In this document: positions 55,354 through 64,000 of the stretch, piece by piece
Numbering within the stretch: the first letter of the stretch is position 1
Layout of the letters: the number at the start of each line of letters is the position of its first letter
Source of the DNA: Akebia trifoliata
Taxonomy: Eukaryota > Streptophyta > Magnoliopsida > Ranunculales > Lardizabalaceae
Direction of reading: 5' to 3'
Assembly (NCBI GenBank): GCA_017979445.1
Contig: CM030717.1
Location: 27,407,132 to 27,471,131 of the forward strand
Length of the DNA stretch: 64,000 nt
Translations under genes and position numbers: made by a program
The notes under the pieces: model-generated
Database searches by the model: none
What the model was told of the DNA's origin: nothing
Seen by the model: only the letters and a program-made list of their open reading frames with translations

Positions 55354-57104
55354 CTAAGGGTTGAAAATAACGTTGTCTTCATCAAGGGTCTGTTCGATTG
55401 CCTGATTAGTCAGTTGCTAGCGGTGCCTTTCTTCATTGTTTCAGCCTTCCTCAGCTTGGCTTTGAGATTGTTATATGCCTTCTCCCAAGCCGTCTTTGGG
55501 CATCAAGTTGAGCCTAGAGGGAAGCAAGTTGCTCTTCGAGTGCCTTTTCCCTCTCCAAGTCCTTGGCCTCAAGAAGCTCCTTGAGGGAGGCGATTTCCCC
55601 TTCAGCCAATGCCAAGTGATCTTTATTTGCTCCAGCTTGAACAGTGTGCTGCCAAACTTGCTCGGAGCTTTAGGAAATTTGCCTCAGTAGCATCCCTCTT
55701 GATCTGGAGCTTATTTACTCGACCTTCCGCCCTGTGAAGGTCGCTCAACGTTGCATCCCAGGATTGACAGAGTTTCACCACAACATGATACACCTGAAGA
55801 AGTTGAACAAGTGTTAAAGCCCGAAAAATAGCAAGTATGTAAATTAAGAAGTCGAAAGAAGATAGGGAAAAGACTTACAACGATCAAAGCCTAGAATGTA
55901 TCATTATAGAACTTTATCGGGTCCTCGACAAAGCCTTGGTTTATAATCGCCAAGTCCCTCGGAAGGATTAACAATTTGAAGAGGACGCCCGCCACAGCTG
56001 GTCAGAAAACCCGAAATCATGGTCAATAATAGGTATACCTCCCATCTTGGGGCTCACCACCCATGGAGAAAAGGGAGGAAGGCTCTCTCTCTGACCTGAC
56101 CCTACTGACGAGACTTAAGACAGCTCGACGAGGGACAGGCCAGTGCCAACTAGAGTGGGAGGAGGCGGAGAACGGGTGGAGATAGGGGCCACCTTTAGGG
56201 ATTGGGGGTTAGATCCCCTCCGTATTCTTTTGAGAAAAGGTTGATGGTCTTCCTCTTCTTCTTCGTCGCGAAGGTTGGTTGGAGGCACCTCCATCATGTC
56301 CTCCTCGGAGTCAAAGTCCATGGTGGGGCTAAGGGGATTAGAGCGAAGGGACATATCTTCGCTGCTAGAAGGTTGGGAGTCGGCAGCGAGACTTTTAGGT
56401 CTGTTGGAGGGAAAAAATGACTCGGTCGCATGTTTGAGTATTCAAGATTGGATAAAAAGTAGGTGATCACTATCGAATCTCTTAGAAATTTATCCTTGCT
56501 TGGACCTACAGAATAGAAAAGTAAAAAATCCAACGAAATCGAGTAGAAAAGTCAAAAAATAGAAATAGTAAAACTCACTATGGTGGTTGAATGAGAGGAA
56601 GTCCAAAGGAGGAAACTCGTCTCCCAGACCACTCTCCCATCGACCTGTCAATTGTATCGAAAATAGGAATCACTCCTTATTCGATTCGAGGAGCTCGATT
56701 AAAGACGGTTTCCCTCTCCTCTTTGTGAGATAGAAAAAGCCTTACCTGTTTGGGCATCTCTTCAAGGCAAATTGAGCCTTGACGTCAAGTAGCCCGAGCT
56801 GGTGGCCTTCATCCAATCATTCATGCATTTGCTCAAGCGCATAAATAAGGCGGAAGAAGTTCCTGCTCATTTTGCCAAGCTCCCTCCGATAGAAATTCAG
56901 GACCTCTTTATTTAACATGCTCAAAAGAACTTGGAGGCCTACTTTAAGTTGTCCCTAGTAAACCATGGTGATACTTGGGGAGAAATCTCAGGATGTTGAG
57001 GGTTAATCCACGTAAGATATACCCACATTGTCAGGGATAGCAAAAGTACCCCTGACTACGTCCAATGGAAGGCAAGTGGGGGAATATGACTTCCCCTTGG
57101 CCAT
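55354..57104 (-). pseudogene. Antisense ORF of the Retand-like element, coiled-coil protein, broken
   Basis: Read on the minus strand from an ATG at 57104 (MAKGKSYSP), through LNFYRRELGKMSRNFFRLIY and DVKAQFALKRCPN (about 56770-56930), then an intron-like GTAAGG donor at 56745, MSLRSNPLSP and an acidic stretch (56354-56240), then 55690-55430 with heptads EIASLKELLEAKDLEREKAL and KAYNNLKAKLRKAE, ending IEQTLDEDNVIFNP and stop at 55354. A likely 85-bp intron lies at 55878-55794 (GTAAGT donor, TTCTTCAG acceptor). Several stops and at least two frameshifts are present. Antisense ORFs here are described for Retand elements; the function is unknown. Whether all exons belong to one gene is inferred. 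Confidence 0.68.
55794..55878 (-). other. Predicted intron in the antisense ORF
   Basis: On the minus strand GTT|GTAAGTCTTTTCCC opens and TTCAACTTCTTCAG|GTGTATC closes an 85-bp segment; joining the sides continues an open frame (VYHVVVKLCQSWDA) toward the coiled coil. Confidence 0.5.
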
Positions 57105-57682
57105 AGCAAAGGCTAAAAAAGGGAAATAAGAGGATTTAGAGGAAAGGGGAGGAGACCTTGATCTCTCACCTTAAAATGTTTTGGAGAGAACCATTAGGAA
57201 GCTTGAAACGTTTGCAAACTTCTCGCTGGAGTCGAGCTAAGAAAGCACAAAAAAGGAAATGGGGAGGCAGAGAAGTTGTAGAAAACGTGAAAGTAAAATG
57301 GAAAAATGAAAAAAGATAAAGTATATATAGGCCTCAAGATGTAAAACCAAATCAATAGATAGGATCCCCTTAAAAGATGAGACAATAATGAAGACAATAG
57401 AGCATTTAATGGCACCAGGAATGAACTGACCGTTCGAACGCGTGTGCGTTATCAACAATCACAGAGTGCCACATGTAGGCGGTGCATAATTGCATCGCTT
57501 AAATCAACAGTAGGGAACACACTTCACGAGGGCAATTATGACGATCATCGTCCTCGAAAAACGTACAGTCGGACAACATAGGTCAACACAATTAATGGGC
57601 TAGGACAAACCAACACCCAATTGAAGTTTGCCACATGTCAACTTTATTTTATCCCGGGGCCTTGAATATGCATCCAAAGGCC

Positions 57683-57696
57683 TCAAAAGGGGGTAT
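57683..57696 (+). promoter_or_regulatory. Polypurine tract of the Retand-like element
   Basis: TCAAAAGGGGGTAT immediately precedes the 3' LTR. Confidence 0.7.
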
Positions 57697-58183
57697 TATG
57701 GAGGGTAATTCACGGAATTATTGACACGTGACTTTCAAGAGAAATACTTACCGACCCACCGAGTTATGTGGAAAATTTACTGAACTAAATACACAAGTCG
57801 AATAATTTAGGCTTGATGTGATAGGCGTGACAACATTATCACTAACAGGATAGATGTGACAACTCACAGCCTGACAGATCGGTTGCAACCACCTCAGACT
57901 TATCAGGGCAATTGTAGCAGCTCCTGCAACTGTCAGATCAGAGAACAAGTTAACCACTCTAAGAAATATTGCTCAGGATATCTGAGGAAATCCATCAATC
58001 AGGACCCTTATAAATGTCAGGTTGCAACTCACGTTAAAGGTTAGAAAAAATCTTTTCTGAAAACTCTTTATTAGCTCGGCACTAATTCTAATTTGATTGT
58101 CGAAGTGACTTTGTTTCAAGCTGCCCACTAAGCTACGAGCTTTCAAGGAAGATCTCGAGGTAGAGCGAACAAACGTATCTACA
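57697..58183 (+). repeat. 3' LTR of the Retand-like element
   Basis: The partner of 48572-49057, ending GTATCTACA before TTCTT. Confidence 0.95.
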
Positions 58184-58190
58184 TTCTTTA

Positions 58191-59549
58191 TTTTCATCTC
58201 TTAGGGAGCATGTTGAATTATGTTGAAAACAAAAGACTTTGACTGTTGGTGAGTTATCAACTCTCATTTTTTCGATCTTTCGAACACACAAAAATTACAA
58301 GCTTACACGAATTAACAATTCACACGATCAGCTCACTTTTCAAGCACACCTTTAGAGAACTTTTGTCACACTAACATTTGCAAAGAGCAAACTAAGATGT
58401 GGGCTAAATCTTTAGTGATATCATATATATTGGTGTGCTATTAGTAAAAGTTGGTATGGTAATAGAATCTCTCATGATTTATCCTATAAGAAACGAGATG
58501 ACTCGGAAGATTGGGTGCGACGAGCCAGAAGAGCGAGTTATGGTAAGGTGAAGAGTGAAGACCGGCTAAAGCGGTTGTCCCACGTATAGGTCATGGATGC
58601 GTTGGATTGGAATTCTGAGTCACATCCACGAATGGGATTTTTCAACGGGTGTACGAGCGGACTCCAGGCAATCGTCAAATTTGATTAATTGTGGAGTCAA
58701 ATCCAACGAAAAGGGGCAGAGGAAATTAATATAGTGGAGTCATAGCGTCCACCCATGTCAGAATGTAGTTGTAGTCCTTAGATCTAGACCGTTAATATAT
58801 TTAAACGAACGGTTTAAACTTATGGTAGACTCTGTGCTATATCTCACGGGTGGATATTATATTTTTAAACACAAGAATAAATTATTTTTAATAATTAAGG
58901 GAGACAAAAAAGCCGCCTCTCTTGACTAAAGAAAAGAGGAAAATAAATAAAACAAATAATGCTGTCATCTCCTAAGGTCCAGTCCGTTGGATGGACTTGA
59001 AATTCTATGGATGGAAAAATCGAGGAACTTCCAACAGTATGAACCCTCTTCAAACGTCATAGTCAAGATGACAACAACTCAACTTACTTTTTTATGAATT
59101 CTGAAAATAATTTATGATAAGGTTGGGAACAATACATCGATTGTTTGTTTTCAATATCTTCGATTTAATATCTGAGATGAAATTACTGATATTCATTATG
59201 AAAGTATAAAAATGCCTTCATCAAGCTGTTAAATCCCTTAATATTTGTACATATTGCTTCTTATAAAATGAAAAAATTACTTAATTTTTAGGCAAAACTT
59301 AACAATTCATTGCGTAAATTAAGTTGTTTCAACTAAATGTCTCCTGTACCTATGATTTAGTTTCACTTTTTATTAAGAATTTCAATTACTATTTAGTAAT
59401 GTTTAAGAAAAGTGGTTGCTTTCAATGTTACCAAACAACGAAAATCACTAATTTTAGTATACATTTAGAATTATCAAAGCAATGAAATTTCTATTTTAGT
59501 AATACTATTGAGCAAAATCGTATTTTTTTTTTTCTTGAGATAATGCTGA
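58191..59549. other. Non-coding spacer
   Basis: No gene was recognised. The part 58490-58760 is less AT-rich (many GAGTC and CGAGC phrases) but has no long frame. A fragment of hairpin family S lies at 58428-58474. Confidence 0.4.
58428..58474. mobile_element. Hairpin MITE, family S copy 3, partial and inverted
   Basis: ATTGGTGTGCTATTAGTAAA and GTTGGTATGGTAATAGAATCTCTC are the reverse complement of the left half of the 865-948 element; the opposite arm is missing. Confidence 0.45.
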
Positions 59550-59704
59550 AGTAACAATAAAATGTACATTAGTTGTACATTCTGATGTGGTGGTGCACAC
59601 ATAATCATAGATGCTTTTCGTTGAAATACGAATGAAAATCATATATGGTTATGTGCGCACCACCACATCAAAATGTTAGAATTAATATACATCTCAATGT
59701 TACT
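59550..59704. mobile_element. Hairpin MITE, about 155 bp
   Basis: Inverted arms of about 60 bp: GATGTGGTGGTGCACACATAA (59583) pairs with the complement of TTATGTGCGCACCACCACATC ending at 59670; the outer parts AAGTAACAATAAAATGTACATT and AATATACATCTCAATGTTACT also pair. The centre is about 30 bp. The superfamily is unknown. Confidence 0.75.
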
Positions 59705-59917
59705 CCGGCACGTCTCCTTTTATTTTTTTTTTAATTCTCAAATTGACAAATTTATTTACTTGTGTTGCAAAATGGTGACTACTTTCCTTTTTATTGTAAA
59801 GTTGTGAATTCACTTATTTCTTTTTTAAACAACAAATTTAGTGTTTTCTTTGTTCAAAAGCATGAATCCATTGCTTTCTTTGTTTTCGAAATGGTGATTT
59901 CGCAACATTCTTTATTA

Positions 59918-60320
59918 GAGCAACTCCAAGGGGAAACTCCATAATTGAGGAGAAGAGCATTATTAACCATCATTTTAGATATTCAAAGGATTTGCACTCC
60001 AACTATGTCTTTAAAAATGCTTTTTCATAAATATTTTAATATTTTTTAATTAGATCTATAATGGAGTTGAGATAGCTGACTACGTTGGAGACCCTAGAAT
60101 CCAAAATAATTCTCTACAATGGCAGTTGGGGGTGAAATTGTTTGGAGAAAAAAAATGGAGTAGTTGTACGTGTGTTCCATTTTAGAGTTTGAAAACTTGA
60201 AATTTCAAAATAGAAGAGGTTTTGGAAGACCATATTGGAGATCCCTCTAATGGATTCTACACTCCAAAATGGTAGTTTACAGAAATGGAAGAGGTTTTGG
60301 AAAACGCATTGGAGTTGCTC
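59918..60320. mobile_element. MITE with GAGCAACTCCA ends and TTA target duplication, 403 bp
   Basis: The left end GAGCAACTCCAAGGG and the inverted right end GAGCAACTCCAATGC are flanked by TTA (59915-59917, 60321-60323). Inner repeats TTGGAGACC and CATTGGAG recur in both orientations. A 3-bp TWA duplication points to the PIF/Harbinger group. Related ends are very common in plant genomes. Confidence 0.82.
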
Positions 60321-60830
60321 TTAAGTCGACAAAGTGTTACTTTGTTATTTTCAAAGTAATGAAATCCCTGTTTGCTTTATTTTCAAAGCAACAAATTCTT
60401 AGCTTTCTTTGTTTGTTAATGGTGAATTTGTCCATTTGTTATTTTCGATACAACAAATTTTTTGTTGTAGTATGTGAGATCTGGCCAATGATAACCTGTT
60501 TGGGAAATAAATTATCAACCAATGTTATAAGAGAATGGATGCATTTATGCGTAGATGAAGCCATATGGAACATGTAATCAAAGATCAATTAAGAAAAGAT
60601 AACTAAAATCCAATTGGTTGTACTGTAACTGATTCGATAGGCAATGTGATAGTGATTAGTACCTTAAAACCCTTATTATAATCTAATTTATCGGGACATT
60701 TATCATGTTTTTTGCCCTATTTGTATCATAATTAGCAAATAATCTTTTATTTATCTATTGTCATTACCTTATATGGTTTATCATATTAAACTGACATAAT
60801 TGCATGAATGTGTATGTTTTATAGAAATCT
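60321..60830. other. Spacer with degenerate TTTCAAAGCAACAAAT repeats
   Basis: Phrases such as TTTTCAAAGCAACAAATTC and TTTTCGATACAACAAATT recur around 59820-59880 and 60345-60460, on both sides of the MITE. A 102-codon frame at 60269-60577 starts within the MITE and is not considered real. Confidence 0.45.
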
Positions 60831-60839
60831 AATCATCGT

Positions 60840-61980
60840 GTGTTCAATTGTGCAGGCTCAAAATCAAAAGATCAGAGCTTGACATAATTGAGCAATTCAA
60901 GCACATCAATACAATCAAGAAGCTACCAGAAGAAGTTAAGCTAAACTAAAAGCATTTTCAAAGCAATCTCACCACACTGTAGTGGGCTTTAACCTCACTG
61001 TGGTTGAATGCTGGTTGATCATATTGATTTTGCATGGCTAACTCTCACACTCAAGGACGATTTAGTTGATGATGTCCACACGTACGAGATGATTCCAGAA
61101 GTTAAGAATTCTTTATAAATAGAACCCTTAGCCTATTATGAATTGTTCATTCTTCTCTAGTCTTCCTTAGGCCATCTTCCCCAATTAGATTAGGTTTTAG
61201 TTTCTTTCTTTCCGTATAATTTTAGAATTAGGAGAGAAAAGATACAGAGTGTGTATGTATTTCATTTCTACATCTATGGAAGCAACATTGCTTTCTTTAC
61301 TCTTTCTCTTATTTTTGCAATGATCATAGGCCAGTCTCCTTCTATTCAAGAGGCGGTGAAACCTAGAACAAGCTTTTAGATATGCTTTAGTTAAATTTTC
61401 TTTTCCTCTCCTATTCTTTATTATTTAATAGGTTCTCTTCAAGGTTCATCCAACTCCAATGGATCAAATCCTTAGATGAACCCTTGCACCATTTATGCTA
61501 GACTTAGATAAACCATACTTAGATAAGATTGTATACAGTTTATGTGTAAATTAGATATTGGGTAGTAGGAATTTACACATTTTGAGTGAAAGAATCCTAG
61601 ATTTTGAAACCCCATTACTTGGCTTCAAAGTTAAATCTTCCAACCCAAGATACATTAGCATGTTCTTGGGTTGAGTTAAAAGAGGATAGAAATTAATACA
61701 AGTATAATGGAGCTACTCTAAATGGATCCATTTCTCTAATGGGTTTCTTTTCTTGATTAAATTCTCTTGTTAATTTCAATCACTTTAGTTTCTACTTTAA
61801 TTTCTTATTCGTCTCATCAAATAAAATGGTTTTAATATTTGGTTCAAATATTTTTTCGATTGAGTTAGAATTTCGCCTTTATCCTTGTTGTTTGACCCTT
61901 ATTTTCCCTCAAGTTCAGGTAAAATTTTATTTGTTCAAAAAGCCTATCAACCTTCATACAAGTACACAACATCAAACAAA
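60840..61980 (+). repeat. Athila-like LTR, 5' LTR candidate
   Basis: A TATA box (CTTTATAAATAGAACCC at 61111-61127), CT-rich leader-like sequence, a GCAGGCTCAAAATCAAAAGA phrase (60854) and a primer-site-like sequence directly after (61981) suggest the 5' LTR of an Athila-like element on the plus strand. No second copy is in the window and the left end is not defined. The element is interrupted by the solo LTR copy at 62224. Confidence 0.5.
61114..61120 (+). promoter_or_regulatory. TATA box in Athila-like LTR
   Basis: TATAAAT within CTTTATAAATAGAACCC, a strong plant TATA context. Confidence 0.5.
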
Positions 61981-62000
61981 TTGGCACTATTGTTGGGGGA
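61981..62000 (+). promoter_or_regulatory. Athila-type primer-binding site, decayed
   Basis: TTGGCACTATTGTTGGGGGA aligns with the TTGGCGCCGTTGCCGGGGA site of Athila-like elements, most differences being CG to CA/TA or C to T changes. Confidence 0.6.
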
Positions 62001-62223
62001 TAAGTGTATGGTTTCAATTCAAAAGGGTTGTATTTGATCCAATTTTTTGAATTTTCTGTTATGTTCCAAAAACAATTTCCATAACCATTTTCTTTTTCTA
62101 TTCTTTGAAACTAGTGAGTAATTCTAAGCCTGCTGGTAAAAATTGGTTTACAAACTCATTATTTTAACTGTGCCACGGTTGAATCCAACCACATCGTGGT
62201 GAAATAATGGAATGGATACCTTT

Positions 62224-63436
62224 TGTGGCGCCCCCGAAACACTAACATAAAATCCCATCTTAGATCCCGAGATACTAGGTAGCGCCTCGAAATTTTGACA
62301 AGATTTCCTTTATTTATGTTAGCATTCTAAAGTACTCAAATACATATTTCACTTGATAAACGATACCAATAATACTTTGTATATATATAAAAAAAAGTAG
62401 TAGAAGTCTAACTACATCTACTAACATAGTGTAGATCAAAGTACGAAAGAAGTAGATAATATATAGGATTTTTATAGAGTCTCCTTTCATTAACAGAATT
62501 TTAACACTCAACCAAAAACCTATGATATAACCTGGATGAACTGACGTAGCTAGTAGGTATAACCCCAATGCTTAGCAAGTAATGGACTCTAGTCATTTAT
62601 CTTATTTACCAGATGATCCTCACTAGCTTGCTTTACACCCGTCTTGTCAAATGTCGGATCTAAAACTAAAAAAAGGATAAAGAAAGGGTGAGTAACATGG
62701 GTTACCCAATAGGTAAACAAATAATTCTAACTAATAACATCTTCTAGCATGAATGAGTAAGCATTCTAAATTATTTCAATACTTGCAAAATTTTACCGAA
62801 TAAATCAACTAGTACATATAACCAAGGATGAATAACTAAACATTTAAAATCCACATTTCATCAATCTGCAGTACTCAAACTATACCATTTTCTTTTTATA
62901 CAATTCTAATTAATAAACTTGAAATAGTAAATATGTTTTTCATATTATAATTCAAAATAATGCAACAAATACAAAATACACAATGGTGGAGTAGTGGAAT
63001 TAGAGAGTTGGGATTATACGACTAGATAGCTCCCAATCGGGACATCATTCTCTAATGCTTCATTGGTGTGAAATTGCACCGTTAGTTTCTGATTTTATGG
63101 TCACTCGCTGTAACTTACTACACTTGGGTGTCCATTTATCTGGTTCAAGTTGGTCGTTTGACGAGACTATAATAGATAGGTCTCTTCTCGACATGACCAC
63201 ACTTGGGTGACCATCGAGGATTTGTAACTTTTTCGTTCAAACTCGAATTTGAGCTTGCTTATAGGCTAAAGTATATTTTTTTTTCTATTTTGAATCCAAC
63301 AATAAGGTCAAATTTCATTCAAAGTTAATAGAACAAAATCCAAAAGTTTTATCCTATAAGTCCCACTTTTAGAATTTGCTCAAAATTTCATTATTAATTT
63401 TCCTAAAGATATGAATTAAAAACTCGGGGTATTTCA
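62224..63436 (+). mobile_element. Solo LTR copy B, internally deleted
   Basis: The start TGTGGCGCCCCCG and end CTCGGGGTATTTCA match the 3.1-kb solo LTR (44625-47761). The first 950 bp follow its left part (GGGTGAGTAAC, GATGATCCTCACT, AACTCGGGAC-like phrases) and the last 230 bp follow its right end. About 1.9 kb are missing, joined near 63200. No matching target duplication was seen. Confidence 0.85.
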
Positions 63437-63958
63437 TTATTGGATTTTCCTGTAGCTTTATAGAAACCAGATGATTCTAGTCTTGGGCACTATTTTTTTT
63501 TTTTTTTTTTTTTTGTCTACTACAACTTTAACTATTTTGTTTTCTTTTGTAGGTTTTAAAATCTTGAAGGGAGGATTCAACAAAGAAAATCTTGAGAAAC
63601 TGAGAATGATTTTCTTATGTTTTTAAATATATTTATTTTTTTTGTAGATCAAGCTTGTGTTAGATACTTTGTAATTGACTTTCATTAAGTATATGAGAAA
63701 ACTAAGATTGTAATAGTTTAAGGACGTAGAATGGTTGAACTATACCATTATGGCTCATTGGCTTCATACATCAAATTTTACTCTCTTAGAATGATCGTTC
63801 TGATTAGAGCAAGCAATCTGATGATTTAGAGTAGTCATTCTAATTAAAGTGAGCAATTTGATGATTTTTTAGTTTTTTTTGTATTTTCCTGTGTTTAGAC
63901 CTCCTATGAGCCTATAAATAGGAGATGATCATAAAGAAAGAAATGAAAGAACATTTTG
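63437..63958. other. Non-coding spacer, possible continuation of the Athila-like leader
   Basis: It contains a 25-base T run (63491 onward) and no recognisable gene. Confidence 0.35.
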
Positions 63959-64000
63959 TGTAATACCCCGGATTTTCAACTCATATCTCGAGGAATTAAA
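63959..64000 (-). mobile_element. Solo LTR family copy C, edge only, inverted
   Basis: TGTAATACCCCGGATTTTCA at the window end is the reverse complement of the terminal AACTCGGGGTATTACA of copy A, and ACTCATATCTCGAGGAAT continues the match (GATTTCTTCGAGATACAAG in A). The rest lies beyond the window. Confidence 0.8.

Larger units (their letters stand above)
48572..58183 (+). mobile_element. Tat/Retand-type gypsy LTR retrotransposon, 9.6 kb, decayed
   Basis: Direct LTRs of about 487 bp (48572-49057, 57697-58183) are bounded by TTCTT at 48567-48571 and 58184-58188. The order is LTR, primer site, gag, protease, reverse transcriptase, RNase H, a second archaeal-type RNase H, integrase, 53-bp tandem repeat, antisense coiled-coil ORF, purine tract, LTR. 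The second RNase H, the tandem repeat and antisense ORFs between pol and the 3' LTR are characters of the Tat/Retand group. If the duplication is TTCTT, the LTR starts TATGG instead of TGG; a 7-bp match (TTCTTTA) also exists, so the exact left boundary is open by two bases. All coding parts have stops. Confidence 0.95.

Overview
The window looks like plant nuclear DNA, most likely from a eudicot. It is AT-rich, has short GT-AG introns, carries a coiled-coil NLR resistance gene, and is otherwise filled with plant-type transposons (PIF/Harbinger, hAT, Tat/Retand, Athila-like and Copia LTR elements, several MITE families and a probable SINE). I did not try to name the species. Only two reading frames look intact: a 965-codon intronless RPM1-like CNL gene at 5370-8267, and a two-exon 94-residue GRF-zinc-finger/transmembrane protein (16261-16629) lying inside a PIF/Harbinger-like element. 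Every other coding trace is broken by stops and frameshifts.

Layout. 1-436 is the tail of a PIF/Harbinger-like copy; a second, longer copy ends at 17164. 437-4200 holds small MITE-like hairpins and a probable SINE. 4193-9224 is the NLR locus, with the gene between two direct repeats of about 545 bp. 9225-11094 has no recognisable gene. 11095-17164 is the longer PIF/Harbinger-like element (left end uncertain), with a Myb/SANT-like ORF1, a DDE transposase ORF2 and the GRF-TM ORF3; a hAT-type MITE with a perfect 8-bp target duplication sits in its upstream part. 17165-29000 is an Athila-like gypsy element on the minus strand, split by a 9.8-kb LTR element on the plus strand (17595-27385, 5-bp duplication GTTGT, no usable gag-pol, internal tandem repeats). 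29000-34750 holds LTR-like sequence and a decayed Copia gag-pol. 34850-42230 holds a diverged LTR piece, palindromic MITEs set in (TA)n microsatellites, a gypsy integrase, an antisense coiled-coil fragment and an LTR-like region. 42231-48570 contains a Tourist-type MITE, a fragment of an ARMADILLO-REPEAT-ONLY host gene, a 3.1-kb solo LTR and another MITE. 48572-58183 is a nearly full-length Tat/Retand-type gypsy element with gag-pol, a 53-bp tandem repeat and an antisense coiled-coil ORF. 58184-64000 contains more MITEs, an Athila-like LTR with primer-binding site, a deleted copy of the solo LTR and the edge of a third, inverted copy.

How the parts relate. The NLR is the only clear host gene; its flanking repeats suggest it was once part of a tandem array. 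The rest records successive nested insertions. The most unusual items are the intact GRF-TM frame inside a Harbinger-like element whose transposase has lost its first catalytic Asp, and antisense coiled-coil ORFs 3' of pol in two different gypsy elements. All assignments come from reading motifs by eye; no alignment or database search was run.
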